Below the pieces are notes generated by a model. It did no database searches. It was not told the origin of the DNA and saw nothing but the letters and a program-made list of their open reading frames with translations. This document shows, piece by piece, positions 1-8,533 of a stretch of DNA of 64,000 nt. Origin of the DNA: Demequina sp. NBRC 110056 (GTDB lineage Bacteria; Actinomycetota; Actinomycetes; Actinomycetales; Demequinaceae). Made by a program: the position numbers and the translations under genes. Location: contig NZ_BBRM01000004.1 in NCBI RefSeq assembly GCF_002090155.1, positions 62,001-126,000 on the forward strand, written 5' to 3'. Every line of letters begins with the position of its first letter. Positions within the stretch are counted from its first letter, which is position 1.

Positions 1-402
1 CCCGCGCACGTAGCCCGCGGCGACTCCGACCACCACGGCGACGAAGGTCGCGAGGACACCCGCCACGAGACCGACAACGAGGACGCCTCGGGTCCCGTAG
101 ATGATCTGGCTGAACACGTCCTCGCCGAGGTGGGTGGTGCCGAGCCAGTGCTGCGCGCTCGGCGGCTGCTTGAGCGCCGTGAAGTCCTTCTCGAGCGCGC
201 CGTACGGGGCGATCACGTCGGCGAACACCGCCGCGATCACGAACACCGCGAGGATGATGAGGCCCGCGATCGACTTGCCGTTGCGGAACATCGCGAAGGT
301 CTGGCCGACGCGCGCCATGCGCCGCGGCCGGCGCGGCTCGGTGCGGATCGCATCCGAGACCGGCTCGCCGTCGTCGGTGGGTGGGAAGTTCGACACCGTC
401 AT
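1..402 (-). CDS. ABC transporter permease, DppC/OppC type (3' end outside window)
   Basis: Second inner-membrane permease of an oligopeptide/oligosaccharide-type ABC importer. Only the first 134 codons are present; the gene runs off the left edge. The start ATG at 402 lies one base after the stop of the upstream permease. A cytoplasmic N-terminus of about 45 residues rich in Arg/Pro precedes the first membrane helix (roughly residues 48-68). A periplasm-facing stretch with the family's typical LGTT..GEDVFSQIIYG region follows, then a second helix. The family assignment rests on this N-terminal pattern and on its place in the operon; the EAA loop that contacts the ATPase is outside the window. 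Confidence 0.88.
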   Translation of the reverse strand, partial: MTVSNFPPTDDGEPVSDAIRTEPRRPRRMARVGQTFAMFRNGKSIAGLIILAVFVIAAVFADVIAPYGALEKDFTALKQPPSAQHWLGTTHLGEDVFSQIIYGTRGVLVVGLVAGVLATFVAVVVGVAAGYVRG

Positions 403-403
403 C

Positions 404-1387
404 TCAGGACTCCATCATTCGGGTGCGGGGATCGAGGATCGCGTGGACGATGTCCGCGAGGATGTTCGCGACCAGCACCGCCATGGTGATGACCAGGAAC
501 AGGCCCTGCATGAGCGGCCAGTCCTTGGCGTTGGTCGCGTCCAGGAGCATCTTGCCGACGCCGGGATACGAGAAGACGAGCTCGGTGACGAGCGTGCCGC
601 CGACGATGAAGCCGAGGGCGAGCGCGAAGCTCGACAGCTGCGGAAGGACGGCGTTGCGAGCGGCGTAGCGGCGCAGCACCCGCCGCGGATGCAGGCCCTT
701 CGCCTCCGCGACGGTCACGTAGTCCTCGTCGAGGACGGTGATCATCATGTTGCGCATGCCGAGGATCCAGCCGCCCAGCGAGGCGAACACGATGGTGAGG
801 GCGGGCAGGGTGCCGTGGGCGATCACCTGGCCGATGAAGTCCCACGATAGCTCCGGCACCGAGCCCTTGTCGTAGGCGTGCGACGCCGGGAACCATCCCA
901 GCTGGGTCGAGAAGATCGCGATGACGATGAGCGCCATCCAGAAGTACGGCACGGTCGAGAAGAACGTCGCGAACGGCACGACCAGGTCCGCGCGGGAGCC
1001 GCGACGCCACCCGATCACGGAGCCGACCACGGTGCCGATGAGGAAGCTCAGGATCGTGGAGATGCCGACCAGCCCGAGCGTCCACGGCAGACCGGTCGCG
1101 ATCACCTCAGTCACCGGCGCGAGACCCTTCGAGAACGACCGCCCGAGGTCGCCGTCGAGCAGCAGGCCCCAGTAGTCGATGTACTGCTGGAGCAGCGACT
1201 TGTCTTCGTCGAGCCCGAAGAGCGTCTTGAGGGACTCGATGGCCTCCGGGTTGAAGTCGCTCTGGTGCTTCTGCAGGTACGCGGTGATGGGGTCGCCCTT
1301 CATGAACCGCGGCAGGAAGAAGTTGATGGTGATGGCCGCCCATGCCGTGAACAGGTAGAACGCGGCGCGGCGCAGGATGAAGCGCAT
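404..1387 (-). CDS. ABC transporter permease, DppB/OppB type
   Basis: A 327-residue integral membrane subunit of the family-5 ABC importer. The N-terminus is typical of DppB (MRFILRRAAFYLFTAWAA, then a helix and the FLPRFMKGDP turn). About six hydrophobic segments follow, and the EAA-type coupling loop is visible near residues 225-245 (DYVTVAEAKGLHPRRVLRRY). It starts 4 bases after the ATP-binding gene and ends one base before the second permease, so it is translationally packed in the operon. Substrate cannot be read from the permease; the neighbouring beta-glucosidase suggests beta-linked oligosaccharides rather than peptides, which is inference. Confidence 0.93.
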   Translation of the reverse strand: MRFILRRAAFYLFTAWAAITINFFLPRFMKGDPITAYLQKHQSDFNPEAIESLKTLFGLDEDKSLLQQYIDYWGLLLDGDLGRSFSKGLAPVTEVIATGLPWTLGLVGISTILSFLIGTVVGSVIGWRRGSRADLVVPFATFFSTVPYFWMALIVIAIFSTQLGWFPASHAYDKGSVPELSWDFIGQVIAHGTLPALTIVFASLGGWILGMRNMMITVLDEDYVTVAEAKGLHPRRVLRRYAARNAVLPQLSSFALALGFIVGGTLVTELVFSYPGVGKMLLDATNAKDWPLMQGLFLVITMAVLVANILADIVHAILDPRTRMMES

Positions 1388-1391
1388 GGCG

Positions 1392-2195
1392 TCAGCTCCT
1401 CGCGTCCATGCCGGACCGGCCGGCGAAGTGCTTGTCGGGATCGGGAGAGGCGGAGCGCAGCTCCCTCGTGTACGGGTGCTGGGGATCGAGGATCACGTCG
1501 TCGGCGGGGCCGCGCTCGACGATGACGCCGCGGTGCATCACCATGATCTCGTCGGAGAAGTGGCGTGCGGTGGCGAGGTCGTGGGTGATGTAGAGGACCC
1601 CGAGGTTCGACTGGCGCTGAAGGTCCGCGAGCAGGTTGAGGACGCCCAGGCGGATCGACACGTCCAGCATCGACACGGGCTCGTCCGCGATGAGCAGCTC
1701 GGGCCGCGACGCGAGCGCGCGGGCGATCGCGACGCGTTGACGCTGGCCGCCCGACAGCTCGTGCGGGCGGCGGTCGATCACCGCGGCGTCGAGCCGCACG
1801 CGCTCGAGCAGCCGGTGGACCTCGTCGTCCACCTCGTGCTTGGGAACGACCTTGTCGAGGCGCAGCGGACGCTCGATGTGGTGACGGATGGTGTGGTACG
1901 GGTTGAGCGAGGCGAAGGGGTCCTGGAACACCATCCGCACGCGCTGCCGGTACCGGCGCAGCGCGGGGCCGCGGCGCGGGATCGCCTCGCCGTCGAGCAG
2001 CACCTCGCCGGAGGTCTGGTGCTCGAGCTGGGTGAGGATCTTCGCGATGGTGGACTTGCCCGAGCCCGATTGCCCGACGAGCGCGATGGTCTGGCCGGAC
2101 GTGAGCGAGAACGAGACGTCGTCCACGGCGAGCAGGTCGCCGGAGCCGCGCACGTGGTAGCGCTTGCTGACGTGGCTGAAGTCGAGGGTGGTCAT
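1392..2195 (-). CDS. ABC transporter ATP-binding protein, DppF/OppF type
   Basis: A 267-residue ATPase subunit powering the Dpp-type importer. Walker A is GQSGSGKST (about residues 40-48), the signature is LSGGQRQR, and Walker B is LLIADEPVSMLD, followed by the H-loop in YITHD. The C-terminal oligopeptide-transporter extension is short, ending near the LRSASPDPDKHFAG segment. The start overlaps the preceding ATPase gene by four bases (ATGA), indicating translational coupling. The two ATPases (this one and the gene at 2192-3100) should form a heterodimer, as in other Dpp/Opp systems. Confidence 0.94.
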   Translation of the reverse strand: MTTLDFSHVSKRYHVRGSGDLLAVDDVSFSLTSGQTIALVGQSGSGKSTIAKILTQLEHQTSGEVLLDGEAIPRRGPALRRYRQRVRMVFQDPFASLNPYHTIRHHIERPLRLDKVVPKHEVDDEVHRLLERVRLDAAVIDRRPHELSGGQRQRVAIARALASRPELLIADEPVSMLDVSIRLGVLNLLADLQRQSNLGVLYITHDLATARHFSDEIMVMHRGVIVERGPADDVILDPQHPYTRELRSASPDPDKHFAGRSGMDARS

Positions 2196-3100
2196 GCGTT
2201 CGCCTCCGTCGACGATGCGTCGGGCCGGGCGGTCTGCTCGCTCGCGGAGCCCGCGGTCGCGGGCTCGGCGCCGCGCACGAAGTCGCCGCGGTCGCCGGTG
2301 AGGCTCGGGAACGACTCAAGGAGCGTGCGGGTGTAGGCGTGCTGGGCGCCGTGATAGATCCGCTCGGCCGTGTCGAGCTCGACGATGCGCCCGTCCTTCA
2401 TCACGGCGATGCGGTCGGAGATCTCCAGCAGCAGCGGAAGGTCGTGGGTGATGAAGATGACGGAGAAGCCCAGCTGCTCGCGCAGCTCAGAGATCTGCAG
2501 CAGGATCTCCCGCTGCACGAGCACGTCGAGCGCCGTGGTGGGCTCGTCCATGATCATCAGCTGCGGCCGCAGCGCCATCGCCATGGCGATCATGACGCGC
2601 TGGCGCATGCCGCCCGAGAGCTCGTGCGGGTACGACCGCAGGCGGTCGCGCCCGACCCCGACGGTGTCGAGCAGGCGGCCGGCGTTCTCGCGCCGCTCCC
2701 CCTTCGGCATGGAGGGCCGATGCGTGGTGAAGACGTCCTCGAGCTGGCGCCCGATGGGCGCGACCGGGTTGAGGGAGTTCATGGCGCCCTGGAACACCAT
2801 CGACACCTTGTCCCAGCGGAACGCCCGCATCTGCGCGGCGTCGAGGGCGTTGATGTCGATGTCCTCGCCCGAGGCATCGTGGAAGACGGTGTGGCCCGAC
2901 GTGATGACGGCGGGGGGCTTCAGCAGCCGCTGGATCCCGTACGCGAGCGTGGTCTTTCCGCAGCCGGACTCTCCTGCGAGCCCGAGGATCTCGCCGCGGC
3001 GCAGCTCGAGCGAGACTCCGCTGACGGCCTCGACGGGCGGGTCCACGTCGTACACGACGCTGAAGTCGCTCACGGTCAGCAGGGTGTCGTCGCTGATCAC
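2192..3100 (-). CDS. ABC transporter ATP-binding protein, DppD/OppD type
   Basis: A 302-residue ATPase subunit. It has Walker A GESGCGKTT, signature LSGGMRQR, Walker B LMIMDEPTTALD and the switch histidine in FITHDLPLL. The C-terminal tail past residue 270 is Ala/Thr/Glu-rich and lacks an obvious cysteine cluster, so I see no iron-sulfur motif of the kind found in some DppD proteins. It follows two strong hairpins downstream of the binding-protein gene, so its expression is probably lower than that of the binding protein. It overlaps the next gene by four bases. Confidence 0.94.
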   Translation of the reverse strand: MISDDTLLTVSDFSVVYDVDPPVEAVSGVSLELRRGEILGLAGESGCGKTTLAYGIQRLLKPPAVITSGHTVFHDASGEDIDINALDAAQMRAFRWDKVSMVFQGAMNSLNPVAPIGRQLEDVFTTHRPSMPKGERRENAGRLLDTVGVGRDRLRSYPHELSGGMRQRVMIAMAMALRPQLMIMDEPTTALDVLVQREILLQISELREQLGFSVIFITHDLPLLLEISDRIAVMKDGRIVELDTAERIYHGAQHAYTRTLLESFPSLTGDRGDFVRGAEPATAGSASEQTARPDASSTEANA

Positions 3101-3128
3101 GGGTGCCTCTCTGGGTTGGGGTGGGGAG

Positions 3129-3167
3129 CCCTGCGGGCCCGGGCGGGGGATGCCCGGACCCGCAGGG
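3129..3167 (-). terminator. Long hairpin between binding-protein and ATPase genes
   Basis: Inverted repeat with a 9-bp outer stem (CCCTGCGGG at 3129-3137 pairing CCCGCAGGG at 3159-3167) and a 6-bp inner stem (CCGGGC with GCCCGG) around a 7-base loop. There is no T-tract. It lies inside the operon, just after the substrate-binding gene. This suggests partial termination or 3'-end protection of the abundant binding-protein message. Confidence 0.6.
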
Positions 3168-3178
3168 TGCGTGCGCTC

Positions 3179-3207
3179 GGCCCCTCGGGGAGCGTGCCCG
3201 AGGGGCC
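3179..3207 (-). terminator. Second hairpin directly after the binding-protein stop codon
   Basis: An 11-bp perfect stem, GGCCCCTCGGG (3179-3189) with CCCGAGGGGCC (3197-3207), and a 7-base loop. On the minus strand it begins 5 bases after the binding-protein stop codon. Together with the hairpin at 3129-3167 it forms a tandem structure; no T-tract is present. Confidence 0.6.
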
Positions 3208-3212
3208 GTGCC

Positions 3213-4904
3213 TCAGCTCGCCTGCTCGAGACGGGTGAGGATGAGCGACGCGGCCGCCACCGTCGGGTTGATGTCGGCGTACGGGTCCTCGTCCGAGGGC
3301 CATCCGACGTAGTTACGGGTGTTGTACTCGCCGATCGACGGTCGGGTGCCCACCGGGATGACCGGCACCTCGTCGACGAACACCTGCTCGACGACGTCGA
3401 GCGCGGACTGGCGCGCGGCGTCGTCCTGGGCGTTCGCGAAGTCGTTCAGCGCTGCCGTCACCTCGGCATTGTCGAACCGGCCGAAGTTGTTGTTCGCGGG
3501 CTCCCCGAAGGGCACCAGCCACTCGCCGCTCAGCATCGACTTGTACATGTCGTACGGGGTGACGCCGCCGTCGGTCCAGTGGAGGATCGCGTCGAAGTCT
3601 CCGATCGACTTGTCGTTCCACCACGTGTCGACGTCCGGCGTGTTCACGGTCGCGGTCACGCCGAGCGCGGCCACGGAGTCCGCGATCAGCGAGATGCCGG
3701 TCACGTAGTCGTTCCAGCCCTGCGGGACCTGGAGCTCGAACGTCACGGTCTCGCCGTCGGGGTCGACCAGCATGTCCGAGCCGTCCCAGGTGTACCCCGC
3801 GTCCTCGAGCACGCCGCGCGCGCCCTCGACGTCCACCGCGTACGTCTGGCCGACGTAGTCGGACGAGATGTACGAGTCGCCGACCGGCGTGGGCAGGCCC
3901 GTCACCGAGGTGAGCTCGGGGACGCCGCCCTCGCGGGCGATCTCGGCATGCTTGGCACGGTCCACGACCATGTTGACCGCGGTGCGGAACGCCACGTCGT
4001 CGAAGGGCTTCTCCGACAGGTTCATGTACATGACGTCGGCGGCGAGGCCGGCGGGCGCCCAATACTTGTTGTGGTCGGGGTCCTTGTCGAGGTACGCGGA
4101 CTGGACGTTCGGGATGAACGCCTGCGCCCAGTCGGCGTCGCCCGTCGCGAGCGCCGTCGTGAGGGCGGTGTTGTCGTTGTACGAGACGTAGTACAGCGTC
4201 GGCACCGCGAGCTCGCCGCCCCAGTAGTCGTCACGCGCCGTCAGCTCGACCGACTGGGTCGAGAAGCTGTCCATGACGTACGGGCCGGTGCCCACCGGCT
4301 CGAGGAAGGTCTCGGTGGCGGGGTCCGCCACGTCCTTCCACACGTGCTCGGGGACGATGAGCTTGTGGAGCACCTTGTCCTGCTTGACGAACATCGGCGC
4401 GTCGAAGGTCAGGACCACCGACTCCCCGGTGTTCTCGACGCCGGTGAGGCCCATGGCCGCGGTGTCGAGCTCCGGGTAGTCGAGGAACAGCTGGAACGTG
4501 AACGCGATGTCCTCGACGTCGAAGGCCTCGCCGTCGGACCAGGTGACGCCGTCCTGGGGCACCAGGGTGACCTGGGTCCAGTCGTCGTTCCAGCTGATGT
4601 CCTTGGCCAGCCACGGGGTGACCTCGGCCGTCGGGTCCACGGTGTTCACGTGTCCCAGCGGCTCGAGGATCGCGTTGATGTAGCCCAGCTTGAGGCCGGA
4701 CGAGTCTCCCACCCAGGGGTTGTTCGACTCGGTGGCGATCGCGCCGTCGGGCTTCGCGATGGTGAGAGGGGCGCCGGCCGTGGGCGTGCTGTCGCCGCCC
4801 GTGCTCGACTCCTCCGGGGTGGTGGGGTCCTCGCCGCTGCACGCGGCGAGGGTCAGGGCCGCGGCGACGGAGATCGCCGCGATCGAGGACTTCCTCATCC
4901 TCAT
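3213..4904 (-). CDS. Family-5 (DppA/OppA-like) substrate-binding lipoprotein
   Basis: A 563-residue extracellular solute receptor for the ABC importer. It has a basic start, a hydrophobic stretch and the lipobox LAAC followed by SGED, so it should be a membrane-anchored lipoprotein with a Ser/Thr/Gly linker. The SBP_bac_5 fold is visible in YINAILEPLGHVN, the WSDGEAFDVEDIAFTF block typical of the family and the VGTGPYVMDSF segment. ATG 4904 is preferred because AAGGAGG lies 5-6 bases upstream; a second ATG at 4898 is less well spaced. Family-5 receptors bind peptides or, in several bacteria, beta-glucan oligosaccharides. The adjoining beta-glucosidase gene favours the latter (inference). Confidence 0.92.
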   Translation of the reverse strand: MRMRKSSIAAISVAAALTLAACSGEDPTTPEESSTGGDSTPTAGAPLTIAKPDGAIATESNNPWVGDSSGLKLGYINAILEPLGHVNTVDPTAEVTPWLAKDISWNDDWTQVTLVPQDGVTWSDGEAFDVEDIAFTFQLFLDYPELDTAAMGLTGVENTGESVVLTFDAPMFVKQDKVLHKLIVPEHVWKDVADPATETFLEPVGTGPYVMDSFSTQSVELTARDDYWGGELAVPTLYYVSYNDNTALTTALATGDADWAQAFIPNVQSAYLDKDPDHNKYWAPAGLAADVMYMNLSEKPFDDVAFRTAVNMVVDRAKHAEIAREGGVPELTSVTGLPTPVGDSYISSDYVGQTYAVDVEGARGVLEDAGYTWDGSDMLVDPDGETVTFELQVPQGWNDYVTGISLIADSVAALGVTATVNTPDVDTWWNDKSIGDFDAILHWTDGGVTPYDMYKSMLSGEWLVPFGEPANNNFGRFDNAEVTAALNDFANAQDDAARQSALDVVEQVFVDEVPVIPVGTRPSIGEYNTRNYVGWPSDEDPYADINPTVAAASLILTRLEQAS

Positions 4905-4990
4905 GTTCTCCTCCTTGAGTTGCGATCCCGATTGTCCACGAGACCGTGCATGGTTCTTGGCATTGCGCCCTTGGGTCGTGCGGCGCCGGA

Positions 4991-7477
4991 CTACAACGAC
5001 CTCCTCGTCGTCTCGGACGCGCCCAGGCGGACCACAGCGTCCGCGCGGATGTCGCGCACTGACCTCCCGACGCGCAGGCGGTACTCGCCCTCGGGCAGGA
5101 TCCAGGCCTGCCGCTGCACGTCCCACACCTCGAAGACCCGCGCCGCGAGGCGCACCGTCGCCGTCGCCGCCTCGCCCGCATCGGCGCTCACGGCGGCGAA
5201 GCCGCCGAGCCACCTGACCGGCCGCTCGGGGCCATCTTCCGGACCCTCGACGTAGACCTGGACGACCTCGCGGCCGCGCCGCTCGCCCGTGTTCGTCACC
5301 TCGACGTCCAGCTCGACCGCTCCATCAGGGCCGATGCGCGGGCCGGCGTGGACGCGATGGCTCCAGTCGGTCCAGCCAAGGCCGTGCCCGAACGGCCCGG
5401 CCGGCACGGCACCGGAGCGCTCCCACGCCCGGTAGCCGACGTCGAGCCCGTCCGTGTACGCCACGACCCCGTCCTGGGGGATCGCGTGCGGCACGGGCAC
5501 GTCGCTGTCGCGCGCGGGAAGGGTCCAGGGCAGGCGCCCCTCCGGCTCGACCTCGCCCGCAAGGACGTCGGCCAGGGCGTGGCCTGCCTCCTGGCCAGGG
5601 AACCACGCCCAGAGCACGGTGCGAGCGCGCTCGAGCCACGGCAGGAGCACCGGGGCGCCGGCGTTGACGACGATCACGGCGTCAGGAGCCTCCTCGAGAA
5701 CCCGCTCGACCAGCTCGTCCTGGCGGCCGGGCAGGGCGAGGGTGATGCGGTCCCAACCCTCGGACTCGCTCTCCTCGTTGGTGCCCACCACGACCACGGC
5801 GAGGTCTGCGGCCGCGGCTGCCCGCACGGCATCCGCGATCTCCTCGTCGTCGCTGCGCCGGGGCAGCGCGTGGCGGAGCTCGGCGCGCACGAAGCGCCCG
5901 TACCCGGCGGCGTCCACGACCTCGTGGCGCGACAGGATCGCGACCTCGCGCGGGGCCTCGATGGCGACCTCGACTGCGGGGCAGTCGGGGTTGTTCGCCG
6001 ACGAGTCGAGGATGCAGTCCACGCCGACGGACACGTCGGAGGCCGAGGCGACGGCACCGTCGATGCGCGTCGAATGCACGCCGACCGTGCCGACCGACAG
6101 CTGGTGTGCACCGGGCTCCGCGAGGGCGACGGTGCACGCGAGCTCCGCCTCGACGGCGCCGTCGGGGATCTCACGAAGCCAGCCGTCGTGCTCGACGACG
6201 CGCTCGCGCCCGAGCACGTCGCCCCGCGCGTCGAACCACGTCACGTGCAGCCCGTTCGAGCGACCGTCGAGGTCCAACCGCGGGGCGAAGGCACGGGTGT
6301 CACCGCCGCGCTCGACCACGATGCGCGCATCCGGCCACCGGGCGGCGAGGCCCTCGAGGGGCGTCACGACGTGGGCCGGGTGCACCGTCGAGGAGCCCCC
6401 GCCGAGCACGTGGGGCCGCTGCGCGTTCGAGCCCACGAGCGCGATCGACCGAGGCGCGGGGCGCTCCCACGGCGCGTGCCCGCGCACCGCCCGCAGCGCG
6501 ACCGTCGAGCGCGCGGCGACGTCACGGACCAGGACACGCAGGTCGCGGTGCTCGGGGGTAGCGGCGGGGTCCGAGCCGAACGCCCCCACACGAGCGGCGA
6601 GCAGCAGCACCCGGGCCACCTTGTCCTCGATCTCCGCAGGGCTCACCAAGCCCTCGTGCACCGCGGCGAGAAGACCCTCGGCCCACGGCCCGCCCGGGCC
6701 CGGCATCACCAGGTCGAGCCCGCCGCGGGCCGCCTGCGCCGCGCGACGCGTCGCCTCCCAGTCGGACACGACCACGCCGTCGAACCCCAGGTCGCCCTTG
6801 AGGACGTCCACGGTGAGGTGGCGATGCTCGGTCATCGTGGCGGACTCGGCGCCGTCGTCGACCCCGTTGTAGGCGGCCATCAGCGACCACAGGCCCGCCT
6901 GGACAGCAGCCTCGAACGGGGCGAGGTAGACCTCGCGCAGGACGCGCTCGTCGACGACGGACGTGTAGCTCGTGCGCTCGGTCTCGGAATCGTTGGCGAT
7001 GAAGTGCTTCATGCAGGCCGCGACGCCCTCCTGCTGGAGGCCCTCCACGACGGCGGAGCCGATCACGGACGTCAGCAGCGGGTCCTCGGAGAAGCACTCG
7101 AAGTGGCGTCCCCCGACGGGCGTGCGCTGGAGGTTGACCTGGGGCGCGAGCACGACGTCGACGCCGTGCTCGCGGGCCTCCTGCGCGAAGCCCTGACCGA
7201 TGGTGCGGGCGAGCTCGGGGTCCCACGCGGCGGCCATCGCGGACGGCGTCGGGAAGAGGATCGAGGTCTCGCCCTCGCGCTCGCCGATGCCGCGCACGCC
7301 GACAGGGCCGTCCGAGAAGGTGACCGACCGGGCGCCGAGCTCGGGCAGCGCGATCAGTCGCCACATGGTGGCGCCGGTCAGCAGCTCGACCTGTCGCTCG
7401 AGGGGCAGCGCAGCGGCGAGCGCGCGGCTCGCGTCGAGCGTCGCCGGTGCGGCGCTCTGGCTGGACGTCATCGTCAC
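4991..7477 (-). CDS. Glycoside hydrolase family 3 beta-glucosidase with PA14-like insert
   Basis: An 828-residue enzyme predicted to release terminal glucose or related sugars from beta-linked oligosaccharides. The N-terminal GH3 barrel spans roughly residues 20-310, with the KHFIANDSETER block at 157-168 and the presumed nucleophile Asp239 in VVSDW. A beta-rich segment around residues 400-520 looks like the PA14 insert of some GH3 beta-glucosidases. The (alpha/beta)6 domain follows, with VVVGTNEESESEGWDR, and then a fibronectin-III-like C-terminus. No signal peptide is present, so it acts in the cytoplasm on imported substrate. GTG 7477 is favoured over ATG 7471 because GGGAGA sits 7 bases before it. 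It heads the transporter operon. Confidence 0.92.
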   Translation of the reverse strand: MTMTSSQSAAPATLDASRALAAALPLERQVELLTGATMWRLIALPELGARSVTFSDGPVGVRGIGEREGETSILFPTPSAMAAAWDPELARTIGQGFAQEAREHGVDVVLAPQVNLQRTPVGGRHFECFSEDPLLTSVIGSAVVEGLQQEGVAACMKHFIANDSETERTSYTSVVDERVLREVYLAPFEAAVQAGLWSLMAAYNGVDDGAESATMTEHRHLTVDVLKGDLGFDGVVVSDWEATRRAAQAARGGLDLVMPGPGGPWAEGLLAAVHEGLVSPAEIEDKVARVLLLAARVGAFGSDPAATPEHRDLRVLVRDVAARSTVALRAVRGHAPWERPAPRSIALVGSNAQRPHVLGGGSSTVHPAHVVTPLEGLAARWPDARIVVERGGDTRAFAPRLDLDGRSNGLHVTWFDARGDVLGRERVVEHDGWLREIPDGAVEAELACTVALAEPGAHQLSVGTVGVHSTRIDGAVASASDVSVGVDCILDSSANNPDCPAVEVAIEAPREVAILSRHEVVDAAGYGRFVRAELRHALPRRSDDEEIADAVRAAAAADLAVVVVGTNEESESEGWDRITLALPGRQDELVERVLEEAPDAVIVVNAGAPVLLPWLERARTVLWAWFPGQEAGHALADVLAGEVEPEGRLPWTLPARDSDVPVPHAIPQDGVVAYTDGLDVGYRAWERSGAVPAGPFGHGLGWTDWSHRVHAGPRIGPDGAVELDVEVTNTGERRGREVVQVYVEGPEDGPERPVRWLGGFAAVSADAGEAATATVRLAARVFEVWDVQRQAWILPEGEYRLRVGRSVRDIRADAVVRLGASETTRRSL

Positions 7478-7533
7478 GAACGTGTCTCCCGATCATCATT
7501 GACGGGACCCCGGCGGGGCCATCTGCGATTAAC

Positions 7534-7551
7534 TTACAGTACAGTCAGTAA
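7534..7551. promoter_or_regulatory. Candidate TetR operator between bgl operon and tetR
   Basis: An AT-richer patch in an otherwise GC-rich 214-bp divergent intergenic region holds TTACAGTACAGTCAGTAA, an imperfect dyad (TTAC..GTAA ends, 5 of 9 pairs). Flanking TAAC and ACTAG bases may extend it. The position, 57 bases upstream of the beta-glucosidase start and 141 upstream of tetR, suits repression of the glucosidase promoter. Confidence 0.45.
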
Positions 7552-7691
7552 CTAGCAAGACCTGACCGCCGATGTTGCCGATTCGTGACCTTCCGGGACC
7601 GCGCCGCAGCACGACGCGAGGGTGTGAATAGACTCGGCACCACGCCCGAACCGTTTCGGGCGCCGAGCAGCGAAGCCAAGCGAGGTCATCC

Positions 7692-8345
7692 ATGAGCCCC
7701 ACCAGGAGGCAGCTGCCGCCGCGGCCCGAGACCGCCGAGCGGCGCCGCGACATCCTCCGGGCTGCGCTCGAGATCTTCGGGTCGAAGGGCTACAACAACG
7801 GCCCGCTCGCGGAGATCGCCGAGCAGGTGGGCATGACCCACGCCGGGATCCTCCACCACTTCGGGTCGAAGGACCGCCTCCTGGTCGAGGTCCTGCGCTA
7901 CCGCGACGAGTCCGACGTCGAGGGCATCGAGGGCCAGCACATCCCTGATGGCACCGAGCTGTTCCGTCACCTCATCCGCACCGCGTTCGCCAACGAGCAG
8001 CGCCCCGGCATCGTCCAGGCCTACGCCGTCCTGTCCGCCGAGTCGGTGACCGACGGCAACCCGGGCCGCGAGTACTTCGAGGAGCGCTACCAGGTCCTGC
8101 GCGGCGAGGTCGCCGCGGCGTTCCGCGTCATGTGCGCCGAGCAGGGCGTCGAGGACCCCGAGACCCTCGACCACGCCGCCGCGTCCATCCTCGCGGTCAT
8201 GGACGGCATGCAGGTGCAGTGGCTGCTCGACCCGTCGAACGTGACGCTCGCGAAGACCAGCGCGTTCGCCATCGAGGCCATCGCCGCGCAGGTGCTCGAC
8301 CCGCGCTCCGCTCCGTTCACGGCCGCGCCGGACTCCCCCGCCTGA
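7692..8345 (+). CDS. TetR/AcrR-family transcriptional regulator
   Basis: A 217-residue one-component repressor. The N-terminal TetR helix-turn-helix is clear at about residues 15-62 (RRRDILRAALEIFGSKGYNN, then IAEQVGMTHAGILHHFGSKD). The C-terminal ligand domain is of the TetR_C type with a DPSNVTL segment near the end. It is transcribed away from the beta-glucosidase/transporter operon, so it most likely controls that operon in response to a sugar or its derivative (inference from position). The start ATG follows a CGAGGTC stretch that can serve as ribosome binding site. Confidence 0.9.
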   Translation: MSPTRRQLPPRPETAERRRDILRAALEIFGSKGYNNGPLAEIAEQVGMTHAGILHHFGSKDRLLVEVLRYRDESDVEGIEGQHIPDGTELFRHLIRTAFANEQRPGIVQAYAVLSAESVTDGNPGREYFEERYQVLRGEVAAAFRVMCAEQGVEDPETLDHAAASILAVMDGMQVQWLLDPSNVTLAKTSAFAIEAIAAQVLDPRSAPFTAAPDSPA

Positions 8346-8390
8346 GCGGCCCTCGCGCCGGCGGTCCTGGCCTCGGCCGCGCGCGACCGG

Positions 8391-8533
8391 TAGACTGGAC
8401 GGCGACCCGGGGCTGACCGGTCGTCATGAGAAGCGCGGTTCCGCTGCAGACAGCGATGGCCGCAAGGACAATGATTCGCGATCGGCTGCCCGCCGACAGC
8501 GCGCCCGACGCGCGCATCCGAACAAGGATCTCC
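8391..8533 (+). promoter_or_regulatory. Promoter and long 5' leader of the DEAD-box helicase gene
   Basis: A TAGACT box at 8391-8396 would place transcription start near 8403, leaving about 130 bases of untranslated leader before the chosen start codon. The leader contains a small stem (AGCG/CGCT around 8431-8444) and A-rich patches (GCAAGGACAATGATT) unlike its surroundings. Long structured leaders are known for cold-shock helicase genes elsewhere; a role here is inference. The reading frame is open through the leader from ATG 8426, so an N-terminally extended protein is the alternative. Confidence 0.4.

Noticed and set aside
2370-5255. A 961-codon open frame on the plus strand
   Set aside because: It lies opposite the ATPase and binding-protein genes, has Arg/Val/Asp-rich low-complexity translation with no motif, and is the usual antisense frame of high-GC genes. 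The same applies to the other very long antisense frames, for example 5348-7555 and 8087-10420.
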